Origin: CAZNLL01 sp964573885
Lineage (GTDB): Bacteria; Desulfobacterota; DSM-4660; Desulfatiglandales; Desulfatiglandaceae
Assembly (NCBI GenBank): GCA_964573885.1
Contig: CAZNLL010000004.1
Span: forward strand, 1 to 64,000
Length of the DNA stretch: 64,000 bases
Direction: 5' to 3'
Shown here piece after piece: positions 9,030 to 16,280 of this stretch. Position 1 is the stretch's first letter, and each line of letters begins with the position of its first letter. The notes under the pieces are model-generated. The model made no database searches and was not told the DNA's origin. It was given only the letters and a program-made list of their open reading frames with translations. The position numbers and the translations under genes are program-made.

Positions 9030-9440
9030 TCATGGACAGTTGCGGCCCCATGTCTCATGCCAGAAATTTGTCCTTATGGCATCGGTGAATCCGCTCTTGC
9101 TGAACAACATGAACCGGTCTGTATGCCCATCCCTGTGCCAGTCAACCTGATGGGATTTTCTTTTCAGATCGTCATGCACATTCACCCCTACCTTTTTCTT
9201 GCTCCATTTGCACCCGCCAAAATAGGCCGTCCGGGTCTCCTCGTCCAGAGCGACCAGATCTATCTCATCGCTCCTGGACCACCACTGGCCGATGGCTGTA
9301 AACTGCATCCGGTCCTCCTCCATCAGACCCAGGCAGATTTCCCTGCACACCGCCTCGTAGGCCAGCGAAATGTCCTGTTCCAGGGCTCCCCCGACGAGGC
9401 CTGCTACATACTCGGCCTTCCCGATTTCGAGCCGGCACAA
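9030..9440 (-). pseudogene. DUF234 C-terminal fragment of an AAA ATPase
   Basis: 136 residues matching only the C-terminal DUF234 region that follows the winged helix in archaeal-type AAA ATPases. It includes AYEAVCREICLGLM and the nuclease-like core DEIDLVALDEETRTAYFGGCKW (Asp and the Cys-Lys-Trp turn). The ATPase half is absent and no good start or ribosome site is present. Upstream on this strand, other frames keep odd pieces such as PCFYFV, suggesting frameshifts. It lies opposite in strand to the other ATPase remnant, so the two need not come from one gene. Confidence 0.6.
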
Positions 9441-9532
9441 AGTAAAAACAGGGCATGGTTGGCAAGAATGTTACCAGGGGGCTGGGGTTTTTCTCCCGCG
9501 GCCGCCAAGGATATAAGGTGCCCGGGCATTCA

Positions 9533-10039
9533 TCACTTTGGACCGGGGTTCTGGGAAAGGATCTTTTCCTGAATTTCTTTGATCTTGGCATGGTTCAGGA
9601 TCTTCATGAACTTGGGGTCCGCCATAAGCGCAGCAACATCACCTGATTGTATGGCCGCCAGAATGTCAGGGTCCTTCAGGAGGGCCTGCACCTCGGGATC
9701 GTTTTGAAGGGACAGGATCAGGGGCATCACTTCTTTGTTTTGCATGATAGACCTCTGGAGTTCCTCTATATCCGGGGGCGGAGATGCGCCCGTTCTGCCA
9801 GAAACACCCTTGGCTGGAGCACCTTCGGATGCAGGGCGGATGCCCCGTATGGCGGATCCTTTCACCTCCACGACCCCCAGACTCTTGGTCCGGACCCTGT
9901 AGACCCCGTCCGCTTGAGAAATGATCTCTCCTACAATAACGCCCCCGTCCTTCAGTTCGATCTCAGTGATGTGACCTGCCAGTACCGGAGGGGTCAGGCT
10001 CATCAAAAAAAACAAGAGACATGTAATAAAGGCTTTCAT
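9533..10039 (-). CDS. Exported protein with STI1-like repeats
   Basis: 168 residues from the ATG at 10039, which has GGGAGGAG just upstream; the longer frame to 10081 lacks a ribosome site. A signal peptide is clear (MKAFITCLLFFLMSLTPPVLA). Residues about 20-60 form a short beta-rich segment (ELKDGGVIVGEII) typical of small exported deltaproteobacterial proteins. A Pro/Ala linker follows. Residues about 105-160 repeat the pattern 'LQNDPEVQALLKDP' and 'LMADPKFMKILNH', resembling STI1 chaperone-binding repeats. Function unknown; location periplasmic. Confidence 0.8.
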   Translation of the reverse strand: MKAFITCLLFFLMSLTPPVLAGHITEIELKDGGVIVGEIISQADGVYRVRTKSLGVVEVKGSAIRGIRPASEGAPAKGVSGRTGASPPPDIEELQRSIMQNKEVMPLILSLQNDPEVQALLKDPDILAAIQSGDVAALMADPKFMKILNHAKIKEIQEKILSQNPGPK

Positions 10040-10193
10040 AGCAGCTCCTCCCAATGGTTCCGATACTATCTTCCCGGCCATGGGGTGTCAAGGCAAGGGG
10101 TCAGGCCTCATTCTTATTTTGCCTCATATCTCTTATCCACCATGTCCTGGCGATTTTCACGGATGACGTTAAAATGGTATCCCTACTTTTCTT

Positions 10194-10405
10194 TAATGCA
10201 TTGCCATTTGGCATCCCTGCCTTTGCCCAGCATCTCTCAGGCGTTCGCGGAGTTCATAGGTTCCTTCACTTCCAACAACCCTTCGATCTTTCCCCTTGAT
10301 TCCAAGCTTTTTCAGTGTAGTCTCAACAAATGATTTACTTCCAACAGCTATGCTCTCCGTCCACTTACTATTTCTTGATTGGTTTCCTCCTAGCGAGATC
10401 CTCTT
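10194..10405 (-). pseudogene. REP-associated (IS200-like) transposase C-terminal remnant
   Basis: On the minus strand, one frame reads a short stretch GGNQSRNSKWTESIAVG followed by KSFVETTLKKLG and YELRE, then runs to a TAA at 10194-10196. The GNQSR / WTESIAVGS / FVE pattern is the well-known C-terminal tail of Y1 (RAYT-type) transposases. The frame is closed by a TGA at 10406-10408, and neither the HUH motif nor the catalytic tyrosine region is present. The mobile element is dead. The ORF is too short and internally placed to be a live gene. Confidence 0.6.
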
Positions 10406-10460
10406 TCACCCTCCTTCGGCAGGATTCTTGTAACTCTTTTATGTCTTTCATTTGAAATAG

Positions 10461-10541
10461 CGGTATAACGGTCCGTATAACCGGCTGGCAATGGAGAGTG
10501 CAGCGGAATTGCCAGTCCGAGTTGATGCGGTTGTTATACCG
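10461..10541 (-). repeat. Integron attC-like recombination site
   Basis: Read on the minus strand, the site starts with GTATAAC (R'') and ends with GTTATAC (R'), flanking an inner pair of arms, CTGGCAAT and ATTGCCAG. The inner arms extend through CGG/CCG with one unpaired base, as in attC extrahelical bases. Outer arms are a perfect 9-bp repeat (10461-10469 with 10533-10541). The AACAACCGCATCAACTCGGAC beginning resembles many chromosomal-integron attC sites. It lies just beyond the stop of the RhuM gene on the same strand, where an attC belongs in a gene cassette. No integrase gene is in the window. Confidence 0.55.
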
Positions 10542-10553
10542 TTTCTTATGCCA

Positions 10554-11555
10554 TTATTTTTTATGTTTCTTGATTGTGTCCTCAATTTCCTGAATATCTT
10601 GTTTGTCCGCCAGATCTGCTTCATAGGCCTTCCTGCGGGCAGCAAATTCGGCATAGATCTCTCTGACCTTTTGTTCCATTTCCGCATTGGAGATTGCGCC
10701 TTTACCAGTAAGTACCTTTTTATCGTTTAATTCCAGAATGCGGTGCACATTTTCCTGCCAGAAGGACATGGGAATATCCAGGCGGTTTTTGGCGCGTAAC
10801 TCGGCTGTTTCCAGAAAGATGACCACCAAGCGGTTCAGGGTGTCGATCTCATCTTTGCTGAGATAATTCTTGGCGATAAGAATATCCTGTTTGCGGACAA
10901 TCGAGCCTTTCCACGAGGTGAGCGCCATATTTTCCTTTGACGCATCCGCCCTGGATACGATAATTTCGGCGGCTGTTCTGCCGGTAACGGCATAGAGCAG
11001 TTTGTTCTGTGTTTCGGCAAAAAACATCTGCGTGGCTTTGTCGGTGGGGTCATAATCGCTGCTCAAGGCAAAGAGATCCCGAATTTTCTGGTAAAAGCGC
11101 TTTTCCGAGGCTCGGATATCCCGGATGCGTTCCAGCAGTTCGTCAAAATAGTCCGGGCGACCGTCGGGATTTTTCAGGCGCTCGTCATCCATGACAAAGC
11201 CCTTGACCATGTATTCCTTGAGGTTGCGGTTGGCCCAGATCCGAAACTGGGTTCCCCGCTTGCTCCGCACCCGGAAGCCGATGGCCAGAACCATGTCCAG
11301 GGCGTAAAAGGTGACCTTGTATTGTTTGCCGTCGGCGGCAGTTGTTAAGTAATCCTTAACAACTGAATTTGGCTCTAATTCCCCTTCTTTCAGTATGTTA
11401 GAGATGTGCATACTGATATTCGGCACCGAGGTGTCAAAAAGTTCGGCGATCTGGCTCTGGTTCATCCAGACCGTGCCGTCTTTGGCGTACAGGGAAACAG
11501 AGGCTTTGCCGTCAATGGTGTTGTAAATGATGATGTTTTTTTTGTCCTCGCTCAC
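10554..11555 (-). CDS. RhuM family protein
   Basis: 333 residues, full length for the RhuM (virulence-associated, originally from Salmonella SPI-3) family. The N-terminal part (about 25-110) looks like a DNA-binding winged helix (WMNQSQIAELFDTSVPNIS) followed by the family hallmark YALDMVLAIGFRVRSKRGTQFR. The middle contains the conserved RIRDIRASEKRFYQKI segment, and the C-terminal part is helical. Function is not established; these genes often sit in defence or mobile regions. It is intact between two transposase remnants and is followed directly by an attC-like site, suggesting a captured cassette gene. Confidence 0.9.
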   Translation of the reverse strand: MSEDKKNIIIYNTIDGKASVSLYAKDGTVWMNQSQIAELFDTSVPNISMHISNILKEGELEPNSVVKDYLTTAADGKQYKVTFYALDMVLAIGFRVRSKRGTQFRIWANRNLKEYMVKGFVMDDERLKNPDGRPDYFDELLERIRDIRASEKRFYQKIRDLFALSSDYDPTDKATQMFFAETQNKLLYAVTGRTAAEIIVSRADASKENMALTSWKGSIVRKQDILIAKNYLSKDEIDTLNRLVVIFLETAELRAKNRLDIPMSFWQENVHRILELNDKKVLTGKGAISNAEMEQKVREIYAEFAARRKAYEADLADKQDIQEIEDTIKKHKK

Positions 11556-11616
11556 GCTGTTTCCCCTTCTACTATCTTGATCTCTTCATCCGTTAGGCAG
11601 TAGTAATGGGATGGGG

Positions 11617-11832
11617 TCAAGTCTGCCTTTGACTCATGGTTAAGCCGAATTTCAATTTGTCCATCCTTTTTCTCAGTTTTCGATCCACAGCGGCCCTTAT
11701 GTTTTGTCCTTTCAATCACCGAGCTAACAGAACTGTAATTCTGAATGCCGAACTCTCGGCCGATTTTCTCCGACTCATGTACAATAACTGACTTTTTGCC
11801 ACCAAAAAGCTCATTATAGGCCCGTTTCCGGG
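11617..11832 (-). pseudogene. Second transposase C-terminal remnant (DnaA-like tail), frameshifted
   Basis: On the minus strand one frame gives AYNELFGGKKS, then IGREFGIQNYSSVSSVIERTK, the DnaA_C-like helix-turn-helix tail of larger RAYT-type transposases. A shift to the next frame continues DRKLRKRMDKL and ends TMSQRQT with TGA at 11617-11619, the typical terminus of that group. Thus only the last 70 residues or so survive, with one frameshift. It directly abuts the end of the truncated caspase-like gene, consistent with a rearrangement that cut that gene. Confidence 0.6.
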
Positions 11833-11834
11833 GG

Positions 11835-12356
11835 TCATTTTCCCGCTTTTACCCGTGAGATTAGATAATTACCGTGGCCCGACCCCATTTCGATTTCGCA
11901 TTTCACATTGTCCGGATCAGGGGCGTCTACGGGTACAATGCACCCGAGCCTGGTTCCGTCGGCACAGGGGACGGTGTGGCCGTGACCCGCGAAAAAGACA
12001 AAAAGGGCGTTATTCGGATCTTCCCCGGGTCCTTCTACCGGGCCATAAAAGGCCTTGCTCAATTCTTCGCTGTCCGGGTTCAAGACCAGCTTGACCTTAA
12101 ACCCCAGCTTTTTAAGGGCCCCAGCCACCTCCTTTGCATCCCGCACCGCTCCCTTGAGCCGGCCCAAGCGGGAATCCCGGTATTCACCGCACCCGATGAC
12201 CAGGGCGTGGCAGCCCGAGTAAAGCCGGATCTCCCGTTCCCCGCCGTCCGATGTCCGGGCCTTTACCTTGATGCCCCGGGTGGAGGCGGACCCAGTCCAG
12301 GCCATACATAAGACCAGCCCGAGCGACACCATGAATCCTGGAAGCCACCTTTTCAT
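11835..12356 (-). pseudogene. Truncated caspase-like (C14) exported protein
   Basis: 173 residues from the ATG at 12356 (AGAGGAG upstream). A signal peptide (MKRWLPGFMVSLGLVLCMAW) precedes a caspase p20-type fold: HALVIGCGEYRD, then the histidine of the catalytic dyad in FVFFAGHGHT, then IVPVDAPDPDN. The usual later segment with the catalytic cysteine (D-A/S-C-x-S-G context) is absent. The frame instead ends in VKAGK at the junction with transposase-derived sequence. It is therefore unlikely to be proteolytically active. Whether the protein is still made is unknown; the start signals are intact. Confidence 0.7.
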
Positions 12357-12588
12357 GGATCTTTCTCCTCTTGAATTACCGCTTTTCGGACTTGACACAA
12401 CTGCACCCCGATTTTACCCGCCCGGTCTAAACCGATCCGGGTGATCACGGCCGTGTGCATCCCTGTTTCAAGCCGCAGGATGGGGAGGGATGCGTCCTCA
12501 GGAACATAAATGTTGTGGAATGGTTTTGGAAGAATTCCGGGGCGATATTACAAAATTTAACGGGGAATTTCAAGAACCTTGACATTTC
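12357..12588. other. Gap between the caspase-like gene and tRNA-Leu
   Basis: No gene is supported. Open frames crossing the tRNA are incidental. The gap marks the boundary between the accessory stretch and the core genes. I looked for a second copy of the tRNA 3' end that would define an island end and did not find one by eye. Confidence 0.4.
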
Positions 12589-12676
12589 TGGTGCCTGGGG
12601 CGGGAATCGAACCCGCACGGGGCACAGCCCCAAGGGATTTTAAGTCCCTTGCGTCTACCTATTCCGCCACCCAGGC
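12589..12676 (-). tRNA. tRNA-Leu (anticodon UAA)
   Basis: Minus-strand sequence folds as a tRNA with a long variable arm. The acceptor stem is GCCTGGG / CCCAGGC with discriminator A, and CCA is encoded (12591-12589). The anticodon stem AGGGA / TCCCT holds the loop CTTAAAA, giving anticodon TAA. The T-loop is GGTTCGATTCC. The class II variable arm (TTGGGGCTGTGCCCC) confirms Leu. Its 3' end faces the decayed accessory region. Confidence 0.97.
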
Positions 12677-12720
12677 AACAGGGTAAGTATATTTTACGGG
12701 GTGGCGTTGTCAAGCCGTGT

Positions 12721-13794
12721 TTATCCGGATGAGCGCAGGTAGATGGGATTTGAAAAGATCCAGGGCCGCCAGCCGAAAAGAAATACCCGGCGGTACACCT
12801 CCACCCTGTATACCCCGGCCCGGGACACCCGGTAAAGGGCCTCCCGGCCCTTCCACTCGCCCACCACCTGCCCGTCTTTTAAGAGCCTGATCTTGCCCCC
12901 CTGTCCCGGGGTGCGTATGACCAGGGTGCCGGGCTCCAAACTCTCTTCCTGACCCATCTCAATCCGGCCTCCCTGATCCAAGTGGTAATGGAACCTGAAC
13001 CCCCTGGCCGGGGCGAGATGCTCATGGGCGATGTATAGCCTCCCCTCCCGCATGGCCTCGTAAACGACTGCCTTGGCCGTTGCCAGATCCCTGGGCGGCC
13101 TTTTCTTGAGGAGGACATGGACATTAATCGAGTTGAGCAGGTAGTTGTAGGTAAGGGGCGTAAATCGAATGGCCCCCCACTTTAAAAAAGACCCATGGGC
13201 GTCAGACCCGCCCACGGCCGCCACCCGTCTCTCCTGGCAGGCCTGGTCCCAGAAGCAAAGGGTCTTTGCGCTCGGCCCTTTTAACAATCCTGTCTTGAAA
13301 AGGAGATACAAAAATCCATGAAAGGGCGTCTTGACCCTTTCTTTCCATCGGGAGGAAAAATTCCAGATACAGATGCCTGTATATCCTTTTACAGACAGGT
13401 CGTTCCAGGTGTAGGCCACCGACCTCTCCAGGAAGGGCATCCCCTTTTCAAAGGGATGGGCCAGGAACCCAAACCCCCCCTGTTTCCTGACCCGGTCAAT
13501 CACCTCCTGGGGCTTGAGGGTGGCATCCGGCTCCCATTGCCTCAGATTACAGGCCAGATAGTGATGAAAGCGCTCCCCGATTTCCAGCCCCACCAGGACG
13601 AGGAGGTCATCATGGAACCCCTCTTCTTCCACGGGGAGGCGTTTCGCCATATAGTCGTGATCATTGAAGATGACAAAATCAAGGCCCGCCCCGTGTGCAA
13701 CCCGGGCGATTTCCGCCACCGTGGCCGCCCCGTCTGAATACACGGAGTGGACGTGGAGGTTTCCCGCATAGTCTATGTAGGGGTCAGCCTTCAT
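12721..13794 (-). CDS. PHP-domain phosphoesterase
   Basis: 357 residues from the ATG at 13794, whose ATGA overlaps the stop of the ABC permease gene; longer frames have no ribosome site. PHP motifs in order: NLHVHSVYSDG (His-x-His), FNDHDY, LVGLEIGE, FLAHPFEKG and GGSDAHG, which together form the trinuclear metal site. The C-terminal third (about 270-357) is a beta-rich addition (LVIRTPGQGGKIRLLKDGQVVGEW). Likely a metal-dependent phosphoesterase of unknown substrate. Co-transcribed with the ABC transporter. Confidence 0.88.
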   Translation of the reverse strand: MKADPYIDYAGNLHVHSVYSDGAATVAEIARVAHGAGLDFVIFNDHDYMAKRLPVEEEGFHDDLLVLVGLEIGERFHHYLACNLRQWEPDATLKPQEVIDRVRKQGGFGFLAHPFEKGMPFLERSVAYTWNDLSVKGYTGICIWNFSSRWKERVKTPFHGFLYLLFKTGLLKGPSAKTLCFWDQACQERRVAAVGGSDAHGSFLKWGAIRFTPLTYNYLLNSINVHVLLKKRPPRDLATAKAVVYEAMREGRLYIAHEHLAPARGFRFHYHLDQGGRIEMGQEESLEPGTLVIRTPGQGGKIRLLKDGQVVGEWKGREALYRVSRAGVYRVEVYRRVFLFGWRPWIFSNPIYLRSSG

Positions 13795-15491
13795 CCTTCG
13801 TATGTGCTCAAGGCCCTGAGCCCTACCTGCATGGGCTTGAATACGGCCGCCACATGGAGACCCAGAACGGCCAAGAAGGAGGCGACAATAAAAAGCCACT
13901 GGAGCGGGGTGACGGCCGTCCCCCGGACCCCGGACATAAACAGGATATAGACCGGGCCCGCTTCAAGAATAATAATGAGGGCGATGAAAAAGACGCACAC
14001 CATCATGTAGAGAACCCCGCCGAAGCCCGTGGAGACCTGGGCGATATTCTGAAACCGGAAGTTGGGGTACAAGGCCCCGAAACCGATTCCCAGGGCCACA
14101 ATGCCGAAGGCCATAAAGAACATGGTCACTGAAGACAAGACCATCATCAGGGGGGTCACCTCCAGGAGCGCGTTGGTGGCCAGAATCAACACCTCCCCGA
14201 GAACCAGCAGGGGCAGGAGAAAGAAGAGGAATTTTCCCCATAAATACCGCCGCAACCCGATAGGAGAGGCACGAACGATCCAGTAAGCCTCTCCTTCCCC
14301 ACTCACTGCGGTGAAGGCAAAGCGGGCCGAAACCGCGGAGAGCACAAACCCTGCGAGGCCCATGTTCAGGAAGGCCAGTTCGTTCTGGAGGAAATCGAGG
14401 CGGATGGGGCTCTTATCCAGTGGGAGGACGCTGAAGTTGTAGACATAGACGATCACCAGGGCCCCTAAGAGGAGGATTTGAGACCACTGGGTGTTGTCCC
14501 TGAAAAAGGTCTTTACATCCTTGGCGATGACGGCCCCCAGATCCCGTCCAAAAGGCCTCCTTAAAATATCCGCCAGAAAATCCAGGAGCCTCTTGCCCAT
14601 GGTCCGCCTCTTCTTGGCCTCCTGGGACTTGGAAAACCCTTCAAAATAGGCTCCTTGGGCCGCCCACACGTTCACGAAAACCACGGATGCGGTGGTGGTC
14701 CACGTAAGGGCGGCATAGAAAAGCGAGCCCCCTGCCCCCGAACCTGTAAGGGAAGTCCAGAGGGTCTCGGTAATCCAGTGGGTGGGAAGGTAGGGGGACT
14801 GGGTGCCCTTCAAGGCGTTCATATATTGCATGATGGTGAAAAAGGCGTCGGGATCGACCAGCCTCTCGGGTCTCAGGAACCGGAACAAAAAGTAGAGGGT
14901 CACCACCATGAAGACGGACAGGATCATGACAATGTCCCTGGTTCTTTGGGCGGGAAAGATGTAGACCAGGATCATGGTCACCAGGATGCCCACGCCTCCG
15001 GCCATGACGGCCAGGGCCAGATTCATGTGAACGAAGGTGACATAGAAGACCGGCCCCGGACGATATACATAGGCATAGGCCAAGAGGATGGGGAGCCCGA
15101 AAAAGATCAGCATCCATGAGCTTTCTACAAAGGTATAGACCGCACGGGATCCGAACAGGGACTCGAGGCTTGTGGGAGAGCTGTGGCAAAGTTCCAGGTC
15201 CTTTGAGAGGTAGAGGTTGGACAAGGCCGTGACGATATGGCTGAAGACGAGGAGGGAGAAAAAGGTGAGGAGGATCATGGAGAGCATCTGTTTGGCCAGG
15301 AGATCGCCTATAAATTCAACAGACTGAAAATGCATCAACACCCGGGCCGAGATGGCAAACAACCCCCCGCTGAAGCCCAGACCCAGTCCTCCCATCATAT
15401 AGGTCCTTCTCCGCTGTCTCTTGCTTGAGCGGGTCAGCCCGTTTTTAAACCCCAGGATTCTGGGCTTAGTGAGAAGATAGAGGTCTTTCAT
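13791..15491 (-). CDS. ABC-2 type exporter permease
   Basis: 566 residues with about 12 hydrophobic segments spread over the full length, e.g. LSMILLTFFSLLVFSHIV, and AVMAGGVGILVTMILVYIF. It looks like a fused or doubled permease of the ABC-2 (putative ABC exporter, YhaP-like) type. It overlaps the end of the ATPase gene by 26 nt and the start of the PHP gene by 4 nt, making a three-gene operon. The exported substrate is not known. Confidence 0.82.
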   Translation of the reverse strand: MKDLYLLTKPRILGFKNGLTRSSKRQRRRTYMMGGLGLGFSGGLFAISARVLMHFQSVEFIGDLLAKQMLSMILLTFFSLLVFSHIVTALSNLYLSKDLELCHSSPTSLESLFGSRAVYTFVESSWMLIFFGLPILLAYAYVYRPGPVFYVTFVHMNLALAVMAGGVGILVTMILVYIFPAQRTRDIVMILSVFMVVTLYFLFRFLRPERLVDPDAFFTIMQYMNALKGTQSPYLPTHWITETLWTSLTGSGAGGSLFYAALTWTTTASVVFVNVWAAQGAYFEGFSKSQEAKKRRTMGKRLLDFLADILRRPFGRDLGAVIAKDVKTFFRDNTQWSQILLLGALVIVYVYNFSVLPLDKSPIRLDFLQNELAFLNMGLAGFVLSAVSARFAFTAVSGEGEAYWIVRASPIGLRRYLWGKFLFFLLPLLVLGEVLILATNALLEVTPLMMVLSSVTMFFMAFGIVALGIGFGALYPNFRFQNIAQVSTGFGGVLYMMVCVFFIALIIILEAGPVYILFMSGVRGTAVTPLQWLFIVASFLAVLGLHVAAVFKPMQVGLRALSTYEG

Positions 15492-16230
15492 GGGCCGGCC
15501 CCTTGCCCTCGGTGAGTTTTAAAAACACGTGTTCCAGGTTCCCGTCCACTCCGGCCTGGGCCCTGAGGGCCTCGGCGGTTCCTTTGGCGATGATCCGGCC
15601 GGCCTGTATAATGGCTATCTGGTCACAGACCTCTTCAGCCACTTCCAGGGAATGGGTAGACATAAACACCGTGGTCTCCTTTTGGGCCTGGTCCCTGAAT
15701 ATGTCCTTAACCAGCCGTGCGGCCTTGGGATCCAGGCCCACCATGGGTTCGTCCACGATCAAGACCTTGGGTTCATGAAGGAGGGCCGCACACATGACCA
15801 GCCGTTGTTTCATGCCGTGAGAATAACTTTCTATTAATTCGTCCTGCCAGTGGGTCAGTTCAAAGGTCTCCAGGAGCCCGCCTATTCGATCCCTCAACAT
15901 GGGACCGTCATCCACGCGGTAGAGGCCGGCGACAAAATGGAGGAACTCAATGCCGGCCAACTTTTCATAGACAAAAGGCCTGTCCGGGATGAAGCCCACA
16001 CATTGCTTGACCCGGCCCGGCTCTCTGGCCAAGTCCATGCCGTTGATCAGGATCCGTCCTTCCGTGGGCTTCAATACACCGGCCATCATTTTTATGGTGG
16101 TGGTCTTGCCCGCCCCGTTAGGCCCCAAAAACCCCAAAAGGGCTCCCTTTTTCACTTCAAGATCGATATGGTCAACCGCCACCAGACCTTTGAATGACTT
16201 GGTAAGACCGATTAATTGGATCATATCCAA
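15466..16230 (-). CDS. ABC transporter ATP-binding protein
   Basis: 254 residues. Walker A GPNGAGKTTT, Q-loop region VGFIPDRPFVYEKL, signature SYSHGMKQRL (a shifted LSGGQ), Walker B VLIVDEPMVGLD, and switch His in STHSLE. Typical of ABC-2 exporter ATPases. It energises the permease encoded immediately downstream, with which it overlaps. Start is the ATG at 16230. Confidence 0.93.
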   Translation of the reverse strand: MDMIQLIGLTKSFKGLVAVDHIDLEVKKGALLGFLGPNGAGKTTTIKMMAGVLKPTEGRILINGMDLAREPGRVKQCVGFIPDRPFVYEKLAGIEFLHFVAGLYRVDDGPMLRDRIGGLLETFELTHWQDELIESYSHGMKQRLVMCAALLHEPKVLIVDEPMVGLDPKAARLVKDIFRDQAQKETTVFMSTHSLEVAEEVCDQIAIIQAGRIIAKGTAEALRAQAGVDGNLEHVFLKLTEGKGPAHERPLSSH

Positions 16231-16280
16231 ACTCCATCACCACGGAGGAAAACGAAAGGCACCCCATTCCGGGATGTGAC

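Noticed and set aside
12445..12643. Short open frames running through tRNA-Leu on both strands
   Set aside because: They overlap a well-folded tRNA gene and have no ribosome sites.
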